DNA from: Paracoccaceae bacterium | GTDB lineage: Bacteria > Pseudomonadota > Alphaproteobacteria > Rhodobacterales > Rhodobacteraceae | DNA length: 64,000 nucleotides | Assembly (NCBI GenBank): GCA_022448245.1 | Contig: JAKVCO010000011.1 | Location: forward strand, 47,236-111,235 | Direction of reading: 5' to 3' | Shown here: positions 16,837 to 27,924 of the stretch, in pieces | How positions within the stretch are numbered: the stretch's first letter is position 1 | Layout: the number at the start of each line of letters is the position of its first letter | Notes under the pieces: model-generated | Told to the model about the DNA's origin: nothing | What the model saw: the letters and a program-made list of their open reading frames with translations, nothing else | Database searches by the model: none | Made by a program: the position numbers and the translations under genes

Positions 16837-18774
16837 ATGAGTCTGCCCCCTGGTTTTCTGGATGAGCTGCGTTCGCGGCTGTCGCTTGGCGATGTCGTCG
16901 GGCGCAAGGTCATGTGGGACCAGCGGAAATCCAATCAGGCCAAGGGTGACCTCTGGGCGCCGTGCCCGTTCCACCACGAAAAGACGGCGAGCTTTCACGT
17001 CGATGATCGCAAGGGCTACTACTACTGCTTCGGCTGCCACCAGAAGGGGGACGCGATCTCCTTCGTACGGGAGACCGAGAATGTAGGCTTCATGGAAGCC
17101 ATTGAGATTCTGGCCAGCGAGGCGGGCATGCAGATGCCTGAACGCGACCCCCGCGCACAGGAGAAGGCCGACGAACGCACCGAGCTCGCCCAGGTGATGG
17201 AAGAGGCCGTGAAGTTCTTCCGCCTGCAACTGAACCGAGGTGTGGGATCGGCCGCGCGGGACTACCTGACGGGGCGCGGCCTGACCGGGCCGGCTCTTGA
17301 TCGGTGGGAGATCGGCTTTGCGCCCGAGGGCTGGCAAAACCTGCGGGATCACCTGAAGGGGAAGGGCATCTCGGACGACAAGCTTCTGGCCTGCGGGCTG
17401 GTGAAGGCCTCCGACAAAGGGCGCGATCCCTATGACACGTTCCGCAACCGGATCATGTTTCCGATCCGTGATGCGCGGGGCCGCGCGATCGCCTTTGGTG
17501 GCCGTGCGATGGACCCCAACGATAACGCGAAATACCTGAACTCGCCGGAAACGATCCTTTTCGATAAGGGCCGCTCGCTCTATAACCACGGCCCCGCACG
17601 GGAGGCAGCGGGTAAGGGCAAGCCGCTCGTTGTAGCTGAGGGCTACATGGACGTGATCGCGCTCTCTGAAGCGGGGTTCACGGCGACGGTGGCGCCGCTA
17701 GGGACGGCAGTGACCGAGAACCAGCTTGCGCTTCTGTGGCGCATGGCAGACGAGCCGCTCATCGCCCTCGATGGGGACACCGCAGGCCTGCGTGCGGCCA
17801 TGCGGGTGATCGACCTCGCATTGCCGCTGTTAGAGGCGCCAAAAAGCCTGCGTTTCGCGATCATGCCCGAAGGGAAGGACCCCGATGATCTGTTGAAGGC
17901 CGAAGGACCGCCCGCCATGAGCGCGCTTCTTGAGGCGGCGGTGCCTCTCGTCCACCTGCTCTGGCGGCGCGAGACTGAAGGCAAGAACTTCGATAGCCCC
18001 GAACGCAAAGCCGCGCTCGACAAGGCACTGCGCGGGGCGCTGACCCTGATCAAGGATCCCTCTCTCCGCGGGCATTACGGGGAAGAGGTCAAACGCCTGC
18101 GGATGAAGCTCTTTGGCTACGGCGGTGGGCGCCGAGAGGCCTTCCGACCGGGTCAGGCGCGTCGCGGCCCGCAAGCGCCTCAACAGACGACGAAGAACTC
18201 TGCCCTGGCCACCGGCATGTCCGAGGATGAGCTGCGCGAGGCGGCGATCCTCGCGACTTTGATTGTGACTCCTATGGCGCTGGCTGATTTCTACACGGAA
18301 CTTGAGGACATGAATTGCGGCGGCGAGCATGCGCGCCTGCAGTCGGTGTTGCTCCTGCTGCCCGAAGACGTATCCCGCGAAGAGATCGTCGAAAAAGCTG
18401 GCGCGGATGCCCTTGAAAGGCTCTTACGGCTGCCCCACATCGCAATCAACCCGGCGGTGCGCGCCGCCGGGGACCTAGAGCTCGCCCGAGCGACCCTTGC
18501 AGAGGAATTCGCCAAGCTCTCCGCCCAACGGGGCCATGCGCGCGAGGTGGCAGAAGCCATCGAAGATCTGGACGGTGTGGCAGACGAAGGTCTGACCTGG
18601 CGATTGGGCCAGGCAGCTGAAGCTATCAACCGCGCAGGCCGTCAGGACGACGACGACAAAACCGAGTACGACACGGCCCCCAACGGGGCAAAACTGAGCC
18701 GTAGCGAGCGGAGTGACCTCGATACGTTGCTCGAAAATATCACATACGCCAAACAACGGGGCGGGGGTGCCTAG
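16837..18774 (+). CDS. dnaG: DNA primase
   Basis: 645-residue primase that makes RNA primers at the replication fork. The N-terminal CHC2 zinc finger is complete (CPFHHEKTASFHV from residue 43, then YYYCFGCHQKGDA from 61). The catalytic core follows, with the TOPRIM motif VVAEGYMDVIAL near residue 267 and the DGDTAG acidic pair near residue 312. The C-terminal part is more variable, as expected for the helicase-binding domain. It lies directly upstream of rpoD, the classical macromolecular-synthesis order. Confidence 0.97.
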   Translation: MSLPPGFLDELRSRLSLGDVVGRKVMWDQRKSNQAKGDLWAPCPFHHEKTASFHVDDRKGYYYCFGCHQKGDAISFVRETENVGFMEAIEILASEAGMQMPERDPRAQEKADERTELAQVMEEAVKFFRLQLNRGVGSAARDYLTGRGLTGPALDRWEIGFAPEGWQNLRDHLKGKGISDDKLLACGLVKASDKGRDPYDTFRNRIMFPIRDARGRAIAFGGRAMDPNDNAKYLNSPETILFDKGRSLYNHGPAREAAGKGKPLVVAEGYMDVIALSEAGFTATVAPLGTAVTENQLALLWRMADEPLIALDGDTAGLRAAMRVIDLALPLLEAPKSLRFAIMPEGKDPDDLLKAEGPPAMSALLEAAVPLVHLLWRRETEGKNFDSPERKAALDKALRGALTLIKDPSLRGHYGEEVKRLRMKLFGYGGGRREAFRPGQARRGPQAPQQTTKNSALATGMSEDELREAAILATLIVTPMALADFYTELEDMNCGGEHARLQSVLLLLPEDVSREEIVEKAGADALERLLRLPHIAINPAVRAAGDLELARATLAEEFAKLSAQRGHAREVAEAIEDLDGVADEGLTWRLGQAAEAINRAGRQDDDDKTEYDTAPNGAKLSRSERSDLDTLLENITYAKQRGGGA

Positions 18775-18795
18775 TTTGGTGAGGAAGAGGTAAGC

Positions 18796-18858
18796 GAATC
18801 AGGGTAACTATGGAACGAATCACTTGGGGGTGATTCGCGAAGGTTGATTTCCTGATTC
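18796..18858. promoter_or_regulatory. Nested inverted repeats with four GANTC sites in the rpoD leader
   Basis: Two perfect 8-bp inverted repeats are nested: GAATCAGG (18796-18803) with CCTGATTC (18851-18858) outside, and CGAATCAC (18816-18823) with GTGATTCG (18830-18837) around a 6-base loop inside. Each of the four arms holds a GANTC sequence, the CcrM methylation site of alphaproteobacteria (18796, 18817, 18832, 18854). The rpoD ribosome-binding site GGAGGG lies 12 bases after the last arm. Methylation control or a folded leader are both possible. Confidence 0.55.
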
Positions 18859-18877
18859 TTTTGGAGGGACGGCGCCG

Positions 18878-20860
<1,983 letters not shown>

Positions 20861-20863
20861 GCG

Positions 20864-21499
20864 ATGGCCATGCCGTCCGGGCGCAACCGCGCGGTGCGTA
20901 AGGGCATTGTGTGGGGTGCGGGCCTTATTCTGGGCGGGCTAATCGCCTGGACCTTATATGCGCCCAATTTCGTGCCGTCCGATCGGTGGGTTGAACTAGC
21001 GATTGCTCCCTCGGCCCTAGTCGGTTTGGCGATTGGGGCAGGGTGTTGGTGGGTTCTCGGGGAGCGGGTGAAGGATCGGCCCGAGCTTTTGGATCAGTTG
21101 CCGAAATCCACGGCGACACTCCTCATATTTGCGCTGTTCATTGTCACTCTGCTCGTCTTGTCCACGAGTAGGCTGGGCGTTGAGGCGGTGCCGTATCTTC
21201 TTATTTCTGATCAGTCTTCACCCCAGCAGGAAAAAGCCAGGATCGAGCGGTACTCGAACTCTCGTTTGGGAAACGGTTGGAAGATCGCGCCCATGGTTGC
21301 CACCTACCAACGCCGCATTCCGATGGCGAACACGCGCATCGGCTATTGTGCGGAGGAGGGTGACCAGGTGGCGATGGTCGGCACCGGCGATTGGCGGGGC
21401 ATGCATCTCGAACGCGTGACTGTCACACTGACCCGTGGGGAAGAAATTGTGGTTGATTACCGCTCTGATACAGTCACCTTTCCCGAAAGATGCGGGTAA
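20864..21499 (+). CDS. Membrane protein of unknown function
   Basis: 211 residues beginning four bases after the rpoD stop, so probably on its transcript. Three hydrophobic helices: about 14-31 (IVWGAGLILGGLIAWTLY), 43-66 and 85-104 (TLLIFALFIVTLLVLST). An exported-looking domain of about 100 residues follows, containing one Cys pair (GYCAEE and the last PERCG). No family is recognised; a role with RpoD should not be assumed from position. Confidence 0.72.
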   Translation: MAMPSGRNRAVRKGIVWGAGLILGGLIAWTLYAPNFVPSDRWVELAIAPSALVGLAIGAGCWWVLGERVKDRPELLDQLPKSTATLLIFALFIVTLLVLSTSRLGVEAVPYLLISDQSSPQQEKARIERYSNSRLGNGWKIAPMVATYQRRIPMANTRIGYCAEEGDQVAMVGTGDWRGMHLERVTVTLTRGEEIVVDYRSDTVTFPERCG

Positions 21500-21517
21500 C
21501 TGAGGGAGCGGAGGCGC

Positions 21518-21775
21518 ATGTCATTTTTGAAGAAACTCTTCGGTGGCGGCACCGAACCGGAGCCGCCCAAAGGCGAGGAATATGAAGGCTTCACGATCTA
21601 CGTGGAGCCAATGAAAGAGGCGGGCGGTTACCGGGTGGCGGCGCGCATCACGAAGGGTGACAATACCCATGAGATGATCCGCGCCGATGTTGTCGGCTCG
21701 GAGAGTGAAGCGCGCTCAACCACGCTTTTGAAAGCCAAGAGCCTGATCGATCAGCAGGGCGACTCGATCTTTTGA
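21518..21775 (+). CDS. HlyU-family protein
   Basis: 85 residues beginning MSFLKKLFGGG, followed by EEYEGFTIYVEPMKEAGGYRV and ADVVGSESEARSTTLLKAKS, which match the short HlyU family (named for a Vibrio regulator of haemolysin). Many members are uncharacterised, so regulation of a toxin is not implied here. It lies 18 bases after the preceding membrane gene, with GGGAGCGGAGG ahead of the ATG, probably the last gene of the rpoD transcript. Confidence 0.8.
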   Translation: MSFLKKLFGGGTEPEPPKGEEYEGFTIYVEPMKEAGGYRVAARITKGDNTHEMIRADVVGSESEARSTTLLKAKSLIDQQGDSIF

Positions 21776-21816
21776 GGCGCCTGCTGACGCCTGTCATCTA
21801 GCCTCCAGCTGAAAGC

Positions 21817-21840
21817 GCCGCGCAGCAGATTGTGCGCGGC
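21817..21840. terminator. Hairpin between convergent genes
   Basis: GCCGCGCA (21817-21824) pairs with TGCGCGGC (21833-21840) around an 8-base loop. It sits between the HlyU-family gene and the end of a pseudogene on the other strand. No T-run follows on either side, so it may end transcription weakly in both directions. Confidence 0.5.
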
Positions 21841-21866
21841 CTGAGGACCTAGGCCGACGTTCAGGT

Positions 21867-22631
21867 CTAGTTGGCCTCTTCGGGCGCGACCCAGGTTGGA
21901 TCGTTCACTTCACGCCACGCGTTCACGAAAGCGAGGATGACCTTCTCTATCGCTTGGGTGGCTGAGAAGTCGGCATTCGCTTCATCCTGAAACGCCGAGC
22001 TCGACCACGTGCTGCCTTCCAGAAGGACGTTCACGTCATGGACAAGCAGCATCCTCTGAGAAAGTCTCAGCGAGACCGACCAAGGGCGGCAGCCAAAGAC
22101 TTCCGGCGAAAACCTCATGCTCAACGTGGCGTTGCCACGCGTGGCGGCAGCTTGCTCCTTTGTCAGGATAGGGATGTTGTGCTGGGCAAAGGCGGCCTCA
22201 AGAAAGTCCTGCGCCCCTTAGCCAAAGGACCCACGGCAGCTCTGCGGACCGCGCACGCCGCGCAGATCCACGTAGACCCCTTCGAGACCCCGCAAGAGTT
22301 CGATCTTGGGCGCTTTCTTCAGTGTCGTCACATCCGGGATCGCTTCGGGCTGTGGACCGAGGCACAGCGGCGAGCGGGCCATGCGAATACCCGCATTGCG
22401 CGGCCCGGACGCAAATTGCCCAAGGCCTTGGAAAAAGCTCTCCGCCTGAGAGCCATCCATGCCGTCGATGTGGTGTCCAAAGTACATGGACTGATTGCAA
22501 TTATCGCCGCTGCAGTTGGGCAGGGGCGGCAAGCCCCTTTCCCAGACAATCTAGAAACCATTACGCGCCTGCCCGGACGCCAGGTTCGGCAGTGTCAGCA
22601 GGACAGCGAAGATGAGCGTTAGTGCACGCAT
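21867..22631 (-). pseudogene. Exported protein gene broken by two in-frame stops
   Basis: The complement from the ATG at 22631 gives one frame of 255 codons with two nonsense codons: TAG at 22551-22553 and TAA at 22218-22220. Reading through them gives a coherent protein: a signal peptide (MRALTLIFAVLLTLPNLASG), a middle part with several cysteines and the stretch MYFGHHIDGMDGSQAES, and an acidic C-terminus ending WVAPEEAN. The frame is otherwise intact and composition is coding-like throughout, so this is probably a recently inactivated gene. The first stop falls just after the signal peptide, so the full protein cannot be made. Family not recognised. Confidence 0.75.
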
Positions 22632-22723
22632 GGTCGGGCCCTCCCTTCAAAAAGTTGGGGCACTTTAACTACGTGGCTCTTAGCGATCGGTTTAGGCCAC
22701 AATGCCACGTTAAATAGAGTCCT

Positions 22724-23444
22724 TTAGCGCGGTGTGAAGCTAAGTACATGCGCTTTTGCCTCGGCATAGAGGCCGTCTGGCGCCGTCCCGGCCCAAGCGG
22801 CTGAGGCCTCCTTGGCCACCCAGATATTGGTGAAAAGGCGTTGCGGCGTCGTGGGCGCCGCCTCGCGCGTTTCGAAGACCATCTGACCATTTACGAACCA
22901 AGCGATGCGATCGGGCTGCCATTCGATGGCGTAATGGTTGGGGCCGTCTGCGGCATCGAAACCCAGATCGATGCGATGCTCGTGCACCCGGCCGTCCTTT
23001 CACCAGGCAACCTGCGCGGTGGTGGTGTCTTTGCCAAAGATCTCCCAGGCGATTTCGTCGTGTTGCGTGCCATAGGCGGGGCCGGTGTAGAGGAAGAACC
23101 CGGTGATGAGGCCATCCCCACGGGCCGACGTCAGCACCGCTTCATAGCGCCCGTGATGCGTTGGCTCCTGCCGCCGGATGGAGGCACCGCGGAACCGTTT
23201 CTCCCCGCGCTGAGGGGCCAGGATCAACGACAGCCCGTCGCCGGGCTGCGCGTGGGCGGCGTCCCAATCGGTATCAAAGAGCGGGTGAGTGAACTGGTAA
23301 GTGTGCCCGGTGCCATGCGCCTTCGTCGAGGGTCGCGAACGTCTCCTCAAAACCTTCACCGTGCACTGCGCCCGTCAACGCGATCACGCAGGCCACCAGC
23401 CACGTTCTTGCCCCATGGCAAATGCCCCATTTCAGCCAACCCAT
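22724..23444 (-). pseudogene. Glycoside hydrolase family 16 gene, frameshifted and stopped
   Basis: Remnant of a beta-glucanase/ExoK-type enzyme. The frame from ATG 23444 gives a signal peptide (TWLVACVIALTGAVHG) and FEETFATLDEGAWHRAH, then the match continues in another frame (TYQFTHPLFDTDWD) from about 23300, showing a one-base shift. A TGA at 23000-23002 then replaces a probable tryptophan codon between DTTTAQVAW and KDGRVHEHRIDLG. The active-site motif of GH16, usually EIDxE after HD, reads HDEIAWE here, so the middle aspartate is Ala. C-terminal GPNHYAIEWQPDRIAWFVNG is intact. It adjoins the pseudogene at 21867-22631. Confidence 0.82.
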
Positions 23445-23613
23445 TAACGCCAAGTTACCGGTCGCACCTGGATTTGATGCAAATTTTACGGGTCAGGGTT
23501 ACTGCGCCAAAGAAGATCGGTGCAGCAAAGAACACACAACTGTGCTTGAGCGTGCATTGAATGGTGGCCCAACCGCGCCCATTTCTCAGGCATCCGACCC
23601 AAATAGGTGATGC

Positions 23614-23871
23614 ATGAAACATCTTCTTATGATCGCCGCCCTCGCTCTGCCCGTGGCTGCAAACGCTTTGCACTCTCCGATTGAAGAGATCGAACCGATC
23701 CTGACCAAGGCGAGCTTCTCCCCTCAGATTGCCGCAGCGCCCTCGCTCCCGTTTTCGGGCTCCGAAGGGGCGGATTACTGCGGTCAGCTTTTGGACCCGC
23801 TCCCCGATCTTCTGACGCTTCATCTCGACGATGAAGCAGCCAGCAAATTGGCCTTCTGCGTCATCGAATAA
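23614..23871 (+). CDS. Small exported protein
   Basis: 85 residues starting MKHLLMIAALALPVAANALH, a clear signal peptide with cleavage expected after ANA near residue 18. The mature peptide of about 67 residues has two cysteines (DYCGQL and the final FCVIE) that could form one disulfide. AGGTGA lies upstream of the ATG. Its stop TAA is followed at once by the GTG start of yjbQ, so the two are translationally linked. No family recognised. Confidence 0.65.
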   Translation: MKHLLMIAALALPVAANALHSPIEEIEPILTKASFSPQIAAAPSLPFSGSEGADYCGQLLDPLPDLLTLHLDDEAASKLAFCVIE

Positions 23872-24294
23872 GTGGCGCTTCGTGAACTGACGGTCCGGAC
23901 CAACGGTCCGGGCCTTACCGAGATGACGCGGCCTGTGGCTGCGTGGCTCGCAGAGCAGTCGTCAGACGGCGTGCTCACAGTGTTTGTGCGCCATACGTCG
24001 TGTTCCCTTCTGATCCAAGAGAACGCTGATCCGGACGTCCAGGTGGACCTGGAGGCGTTCTTCTCCCGGCTCGTGCCGAATTCCAACGCACCGGAGATGG
24101 CGTATCTGACCCATACGCTTGAGGGGCCAGACGATATGCCTGCCCATATCAAAGCGGCCATGATGCCAGTGTCTTTGTCGATCCCAGTTTCTCAGGGCCG
24201 CATGGTGCTGGGCACATGGCAGGGTATCTACCTCTTTGAGCACCGCAGCCGTCCGCATGAACGGCGTGTCGCGCTCCATTTCCGGCCCGACTGA
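23872..24294 (+). CDS. yjbQ: YjbQ family protein (UPF0047)
   Basis: 140 residues. Family features: VFVRHTSCSLLIQENADPDV near residue 38, HTLEGPDDMPAHIKAAM near residue 82, and QGRMVLGTWQGIYLFEHR near residue 109. Members carry a conserved metal-site histidine and have been reported to complement loss of thiamine phosphate synthase in E. coli; the natural role is unsettled. The GTG start directly abuts the stop of the upstream small exported protein. Confidence 0.9.
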   Translation: MALRELTVRTNGPGLTEMTRPVAAWLAEQSSDGVLTVFVRHTSCSLLIQENADPDVQVDLEAFFSRLVPNSNAPEMAYLTHTLEGPDDMPAHIKAAMMPVSLSIPVSQGRMVLGTWQGIYLFEHRSRPHERRVALHFRPD

Positions 24295-24403
24295 CCCCAG
24301 ATACAGTGCCTTCAATTGCCCACTACCCAAAGGCTGGGCTCTCCCCTATAGTGCCTGTGGATAAGAGGGCAAAAGCCCCAAACAGGCAGGAAGTGAGGGA
24401 CAA

Positions 24404-24871
24404 ATGCGGTGCCCATTTTGCGGAAACGTAGATACTCAGGTGAAAGACAGCCGCCCGGCTGAGGACCATGCAGCCATTCGGCGGCGCAGGTTTTGCCCTG
24501 CGTGTGGCGGTCGTTTCACCACCTATGAACGCGTGCAGCTGCGTGACCTCACCGTCATCAAATCCAATGGCCGCCGCGAGGACTTTGATCGCGACAAGCT
24601 CGAACGCTCGATCCGGATCGCGCTTCAGAAGCGTCCGATCGAACCAGAGCGCATGGATCAGATGATCTCCGGCCTCGTACGCCGGTTGGAGAGCATGGGC
24701 GAGACCGACATCCCTTCCAAGACGATCGGTGAGATCGTGATGGAAGCGCTGCAGCGTATCGACACCGTGGCGTATGTGCGCTTTGCCAGCGTTTACAAGA
24801 ACTTCCAGGCCGCAGATGACTTCGAGGAATTCATCGAAGAACTGCGCCCGGCGCCGCTGAAAGACGAGTGA
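24404..24871 (+). CDS. nrdR: Transcriptional repressor NrdR
   Basis: 155 residues. Zinc-ribbon and ATP-cone repressor of ribonucleotide reductase genes. The four zinc cysteines are at 3, 6, 31 and 34 (MRCPFCGN and FCPACGGRF); the ATP-cone starts near residue 49 ([16 protein letters not shown]). Start ATG follows GGCAGGAAGTGAGG. Its stop overlaps the GTG start of ribD, the order usual in alphaproteobacteria. The window shows no nrd gene, so targets lie elsewhere. Confidence 0.97.
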   Translation: MRCPFCGNVDTQVKDSRPAEDHAAIRRRRFCPACGGRFTTYERVQLRDLTVIKSNGRREDFDRDKLERSIRIALQKRPIEPERMDQMISGLVRRLESMGETDIPSKTIGEIVMEALQRIDTVAYVRFASVYKNFQAADDFEEFIEELRPAPLKDE

Positions 24872-25962
24872 GCGCGCAACGCTTCATGGCTTTGGCCCTC
24901 GCCCTCGGGGCGCGGGGGCAGGGCAACACCTCCCCAAATCCGGCTGTTGGCTGCGTGATTGTCCAAGGCGGCCGTATTGTCGGTCGCGGCTGGACGCAGC
25001 CTGGGGGGCGTCCTCATGCTGAGGTGGCCGCGCTCACTCAGGCCGGTGACGCCGCGAAGGGCGCGGATGTTTATGTGACGCTCGAACCTTGTGCCCATCA
25101 TGGCAAGACGCCGCCCTGCGCAGAGGCTCTCGTAGCCGCTGGTGTAAAGCGAGTGATCTATGCGGTGGGAGATCCTGATCCTCGCGTTGCTGGGGAAGGC
25201 GCAGCGATCCTGAAGCGCGCCGGCATCGAAGTTGTGAGCGGGGTCCTTGAGGATGAGGCCGCGCGGGCCCACGCAGGGTTCTTCTCACGCCTGAAAGACG
25301 GACGGCCACTCTGCACCTTGAAGTTGGCGACGTCCTTTGACGGCCGCATTGCGACCGCTACGGGCGAGAGCCAGTGGATTACAGGACCTGACGCGCGGCG
25401 TGCCGTGCATGGGCTGCGGGCGCGCCACGACGGCATCCTCGTTGGGGCGGGCACCGCGCGTGCGGATGATCCGCAGCTGACCGTGCGCGGACGTGGGGAC
25501 ACGCATCAACCCGTGCGCATCGTGGCCTCTCGGCGGTTGGACATCCCGCTCACCGGTAAGCTGGTCGCGACGGCCCGGGAGGCGCCCGTTTGGCTAGTCC
25601 ATGGTGAGGACGCGAGCGCCGACCTCCGCGCGGCGTGGGACGGCCTCGGGGCGCGACTGATCCCTGTGGGCCTCGCCGGGCGGCAACTGGATATGGTGCA
25701 GATGATGCAAGCGCTGGGAGCGGCTGGGCTTAATACCGTATTTTGCGAGGGAGGCGGGGCGCTTGCGGCGTCACTCCTAGACGCAGGGCAGGTGGACTGC
25801 CTTGTGGGTTATACAGCGGGCATTGCATTGGGCGCCGAAGGGCAGCCCGCGATCGGTGCCATGGGTTTGGACCGGCTTGCTCAAGCGCCGCGTTTCAGCC
25901 TCGAAAGCTCTCGCCGCATTGGGGCGGACATTGAACATGTCTGGCGCCGCTCAGCGCCATAG
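24868..25962 (+). CDS. ribD: Bifunctional riboflavin deaminase-reductase RibD
   Basis: 364 residues catalysing the second and third steps of riboflavin synthesis. N-terminal deaminase: zinc site HAEVAAL near residue 50 and [11 protein letters not shown] near 75. C-terminal reductase: [23 protein letters not shown] near residue 150 and the CEGGG motif near residue 293. The GTG start overlaps nrdR by four bases. The 3' end overlaps the convergent kpsC by 12 bases, so the rest of the rib genes are reached only after the capsule block. Confidence 0.96.
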   Translation: MSAQRFMALALALGARGQGNTSPNPAVGCVIVQGGRIVGRGWTQPGGRPHAEVAALTQAGDAAKGADVYVTLEPCAHHGKTPPCAEALVAAGVKRVIYAVGDPDPRVAGEGAAILKRAGIEVVSGVLEDEAARAHAGFFSRLKDGRPLCTLKLATSFDGRIATATGESQWITGPDARRAVHGLRARHDGILVGAGTARADDPQLTVRGRGDTHQPVRIVASRRLDIPLTGKLVATAREAPVWLVHGEDASADLRAAWDGLGARLIPVGLAGRQLDMVQMMQALGAAGLNTVFCEGGGALAASLLDAGQVDCLVGYTAGIALGAEGQPAIGAMGLDRLAQAPRFSLESSRRIGADIEHVWRRSAP

Positions 25963-27915
25963 ATGCGCGTAAGACGCCAGCGCGCCCTGCGCTTTCGAGA
26001 GTAGTCGGAGCCCCAGCCCCGGTTTGGGCAGTTTCCCATCGCGCAACCGTTCGACCACCACCTCAGGCGGGCAGGGACGACCGGTGACAGGATCGAAGTA
26101 CCTCGGATAGTCGATCAATGCCGCATGGATGAGACCGTCGAGCGTGACCTCTCCCTGACGGCGCGCGGGCACGCGGCCAAGGTCGGTCGTCAAACCCCAG
26201 CCGGAATAGAACGGCGTGCCCAGGCAGGTGACCGGCGTGTCGCGCAACAGCGCCTCGAACCCGAGGAGCGATGTCATCGTCCAGACCTCGTCGCACGCAT
26301 CAATCAGCTCGATAGGGTCCGCGTCAGTTGCAACGATATCCGCCGCCTCAGCGCTCATCGCGCCAGGCCGCAGACCGCTTTCGACATCGGGATGAGGCTT
26401 GTAGACCAACACGGCCTCAGGATGGGCTGCGCGAGCGGCCTCCAGCAGCGCGGCATTGGTGGAAACGGCATCGGTCCCGGTGCGGATGGAGGCATCGTCT
26501 TCGACCTGGCCGGGCACCAGGATTTTGTGGCCCTCTGGCAGCTCTGTCGTTCCACCGCCGAGGTTGTACTTGCTCAACCGCGCCGCTGTGAGCGCTTGGC
26601 GTAACCGAGCTGCGCGCGCCACGCAGCCGGAAGGCAGCTTGGGCGAGGCCGCGATGAGGCGTTCAAGACGGCTCTCGCTTGAGGGATCGTAGTAGATCCC
26701 AAGATCATCAAGGACGAGCGACAGTGGCGGGATCAGTTCTGCCCCAAGCCCGCGCGACCTGAGGAAGCCGTCCTCGCAGCGCACCGCGCCCGATGCTCCT
26801 TTGGAGGCCCAGGCCATGTGCGGCCGGTCCGACCCTGCGGCCTTGGCGGGATCGTCTTCGAAAACAGGTGCCGTGACGGACCCGTAGAATTGCGTCAGCG
26901 GACGGCGCTTCCACAGGCGCATGCCCGACATCACCCACCCCTGATTATCTTCACGCCACGCGCGGGCTTCTGCGGAAAGCGTGGCGATCACATCCTCGAT
27001 CTCGCAGAGCGTATCTCGGTAGGGATCATACCACGTGGGGTAAAGGATCATCGCCGCCGCAAAGAGCTGGGCGCGCGTCAGCGTCCGTGTCCGCCGCGCG
27101 ACAGGGTTTTCATCCTGTGTGAGGCCCCAGCCGCCATAGAAGGGTTGGCCAAAGACGCGGGGTTTGTGGCCTGCAAAAATCGCCTCAAACCCAAGACCAG
27201 AGCTGACCGTATAAACCGCCCGCGCACCCTCAAAGAGCACCCAAGGTGAGACGGGTTTGTCATAGAGCGAGATCAGGTTGCTCTCATCCTCAGGCCCGAA
27301 GTGCCCCTCGCGGTGCGCTGCGGCGGTTTCAGGATGGGTTTTCAGAAGGATGCGCGCGCCGGGATGCTCGGTCTGCGCGAAGACAAGCATTTCTTTGAAG
27401 GTCGCCTTATCGGCGCCCGAGGCGGTGACAGAGGCGTCGCCTGCGGTCTGATCAATGACCACGACATAGCCGGGGGCAGGGGGCTCCATTTCAGGATGGA
27501 AGGCGTTGTACTTGGACAGATGCGCGTGGCGCATAAGCTCGATCGCCTGCCGCGCCCGGTTCAGGAGCGCGGTGTCGTCGAGAGCGTGGGTTGCCAGTAA
27601 TGTCTCAAGGTCTGACGGGCGCGAGGGATCGAAGTGCACGCCTGAGTGGTCGAGCAGGAGGCCGTGCGCCAGATCGCCGGAACGGCCCGGATGCACGGAT
27701 CTGAGAAACGCATCTTCCACGCGCAGGAGGCTGGCGCCAGTAAGGTCGGAGACCTTTTCGCCGCGATGCGAGGTGGGGGAGGCGCCCCAGACGCCCACGA
27801 GACCATCTTCGGGCGGTTTGCCCACCCGGATGTCGTAGCCTGCGAGTTCTAGGATGCGGCGCGTACGCCGTTGGGTGAGAAACCCGCCATTAAAGACATG
27901 GAGCGGGTTTCCCAT
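25951..27915 (-). CDS. kpsC: Capsule polysaccharide biosynthesis protein KpsC (beta-Kdo transferase)
   Basis: 654 residues. KpsC adds the Kdo residues that link group-2-type capsules to the lipid anchor. The sequence is an internal duplication, as in the family: the first half has RVEDAFLRS, LLKTHPE, SSGLGFEAIFAG and GQPFYGGWGLT; the second has RCEDGFLRSRG, VYKPHPD, TSLLGFEALL and GTPFYSGWGLT. Both halves keep the acidic and HP motifs of the transferase active sites. It lies downstream of the export lipoprotein and kpsS on the minus strand. KpsM/KpsT transporter genes are absent here. Confidence 0.93.
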   Translation of the reverse strand: MGNPLHVFNGGFLTQRRTRRILELAGYDIRVGKPPEDGLVGVWGASPTSHRGEKVSDLTGASLLRVEDAFLRSVHPGRSGDLAHGLLLDHSGVHFDPSRPSDLETLLATHALDDTALLNRARQAIELMRHAHLSKYNAFHPEMEPPAPGYVVVIDQTAGDASVTASGADKATFKEMLVFAQTEHPGARILLKTHPETAAAHREGHFGPEDESNLISLYDKPVSPWVLFEGARAVYTVSSGLGFEAIFAGHKPRVFGQPFYGGWGLTQDENPVARRTRTLTRAQLFAAAMILYPTWYDPYRDTLCEIEDVIATLSAEARAWREDNQGWVMSGMRLWKRRPLTQFYGSVTAPVFEDDPAKAAGSDRPHMAWASKGASGAVRCEDGFLRSRGLGAELIPPLSLVLDDLGIYYDPSSESRLERLIAASPKLPSGCVARAARLRQALTAARLSKYNLGGGTTELPEGHKILVPGQVEDDASIRTGTDAVSTNAALLEAARAAHPEAVLVYKPHPDVESGLRPGAMSAEAADIVATDADPIELIDACDEVWTMTSLLGFEALLRDTPVTCLGTPFYSGWGLTTDLGRVPARRQGEVTLDGLIHAALIDYPRYFDPVTGRPCPPEVVVERLRDGKLPKPGLGLRLLSKAQGALASYAHLWR

Positions 27916-27924
27916 AGTGCTGCT

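Noticed and set aside
22551..22553. Pyrrolysine or programmed read-through at TAG
   Set aside because: No pyl genes are expected in this group, a second stop (TAA) follows in the same frame, and the neighbouring gene is also broken.
23000..23002. Selenocysteine TGA in the GH16 remnant
   Set aside because: The position corresponds to tryptophan in the family, no SECIS-like stem was seen, and a frameshift also disrupts the gene.
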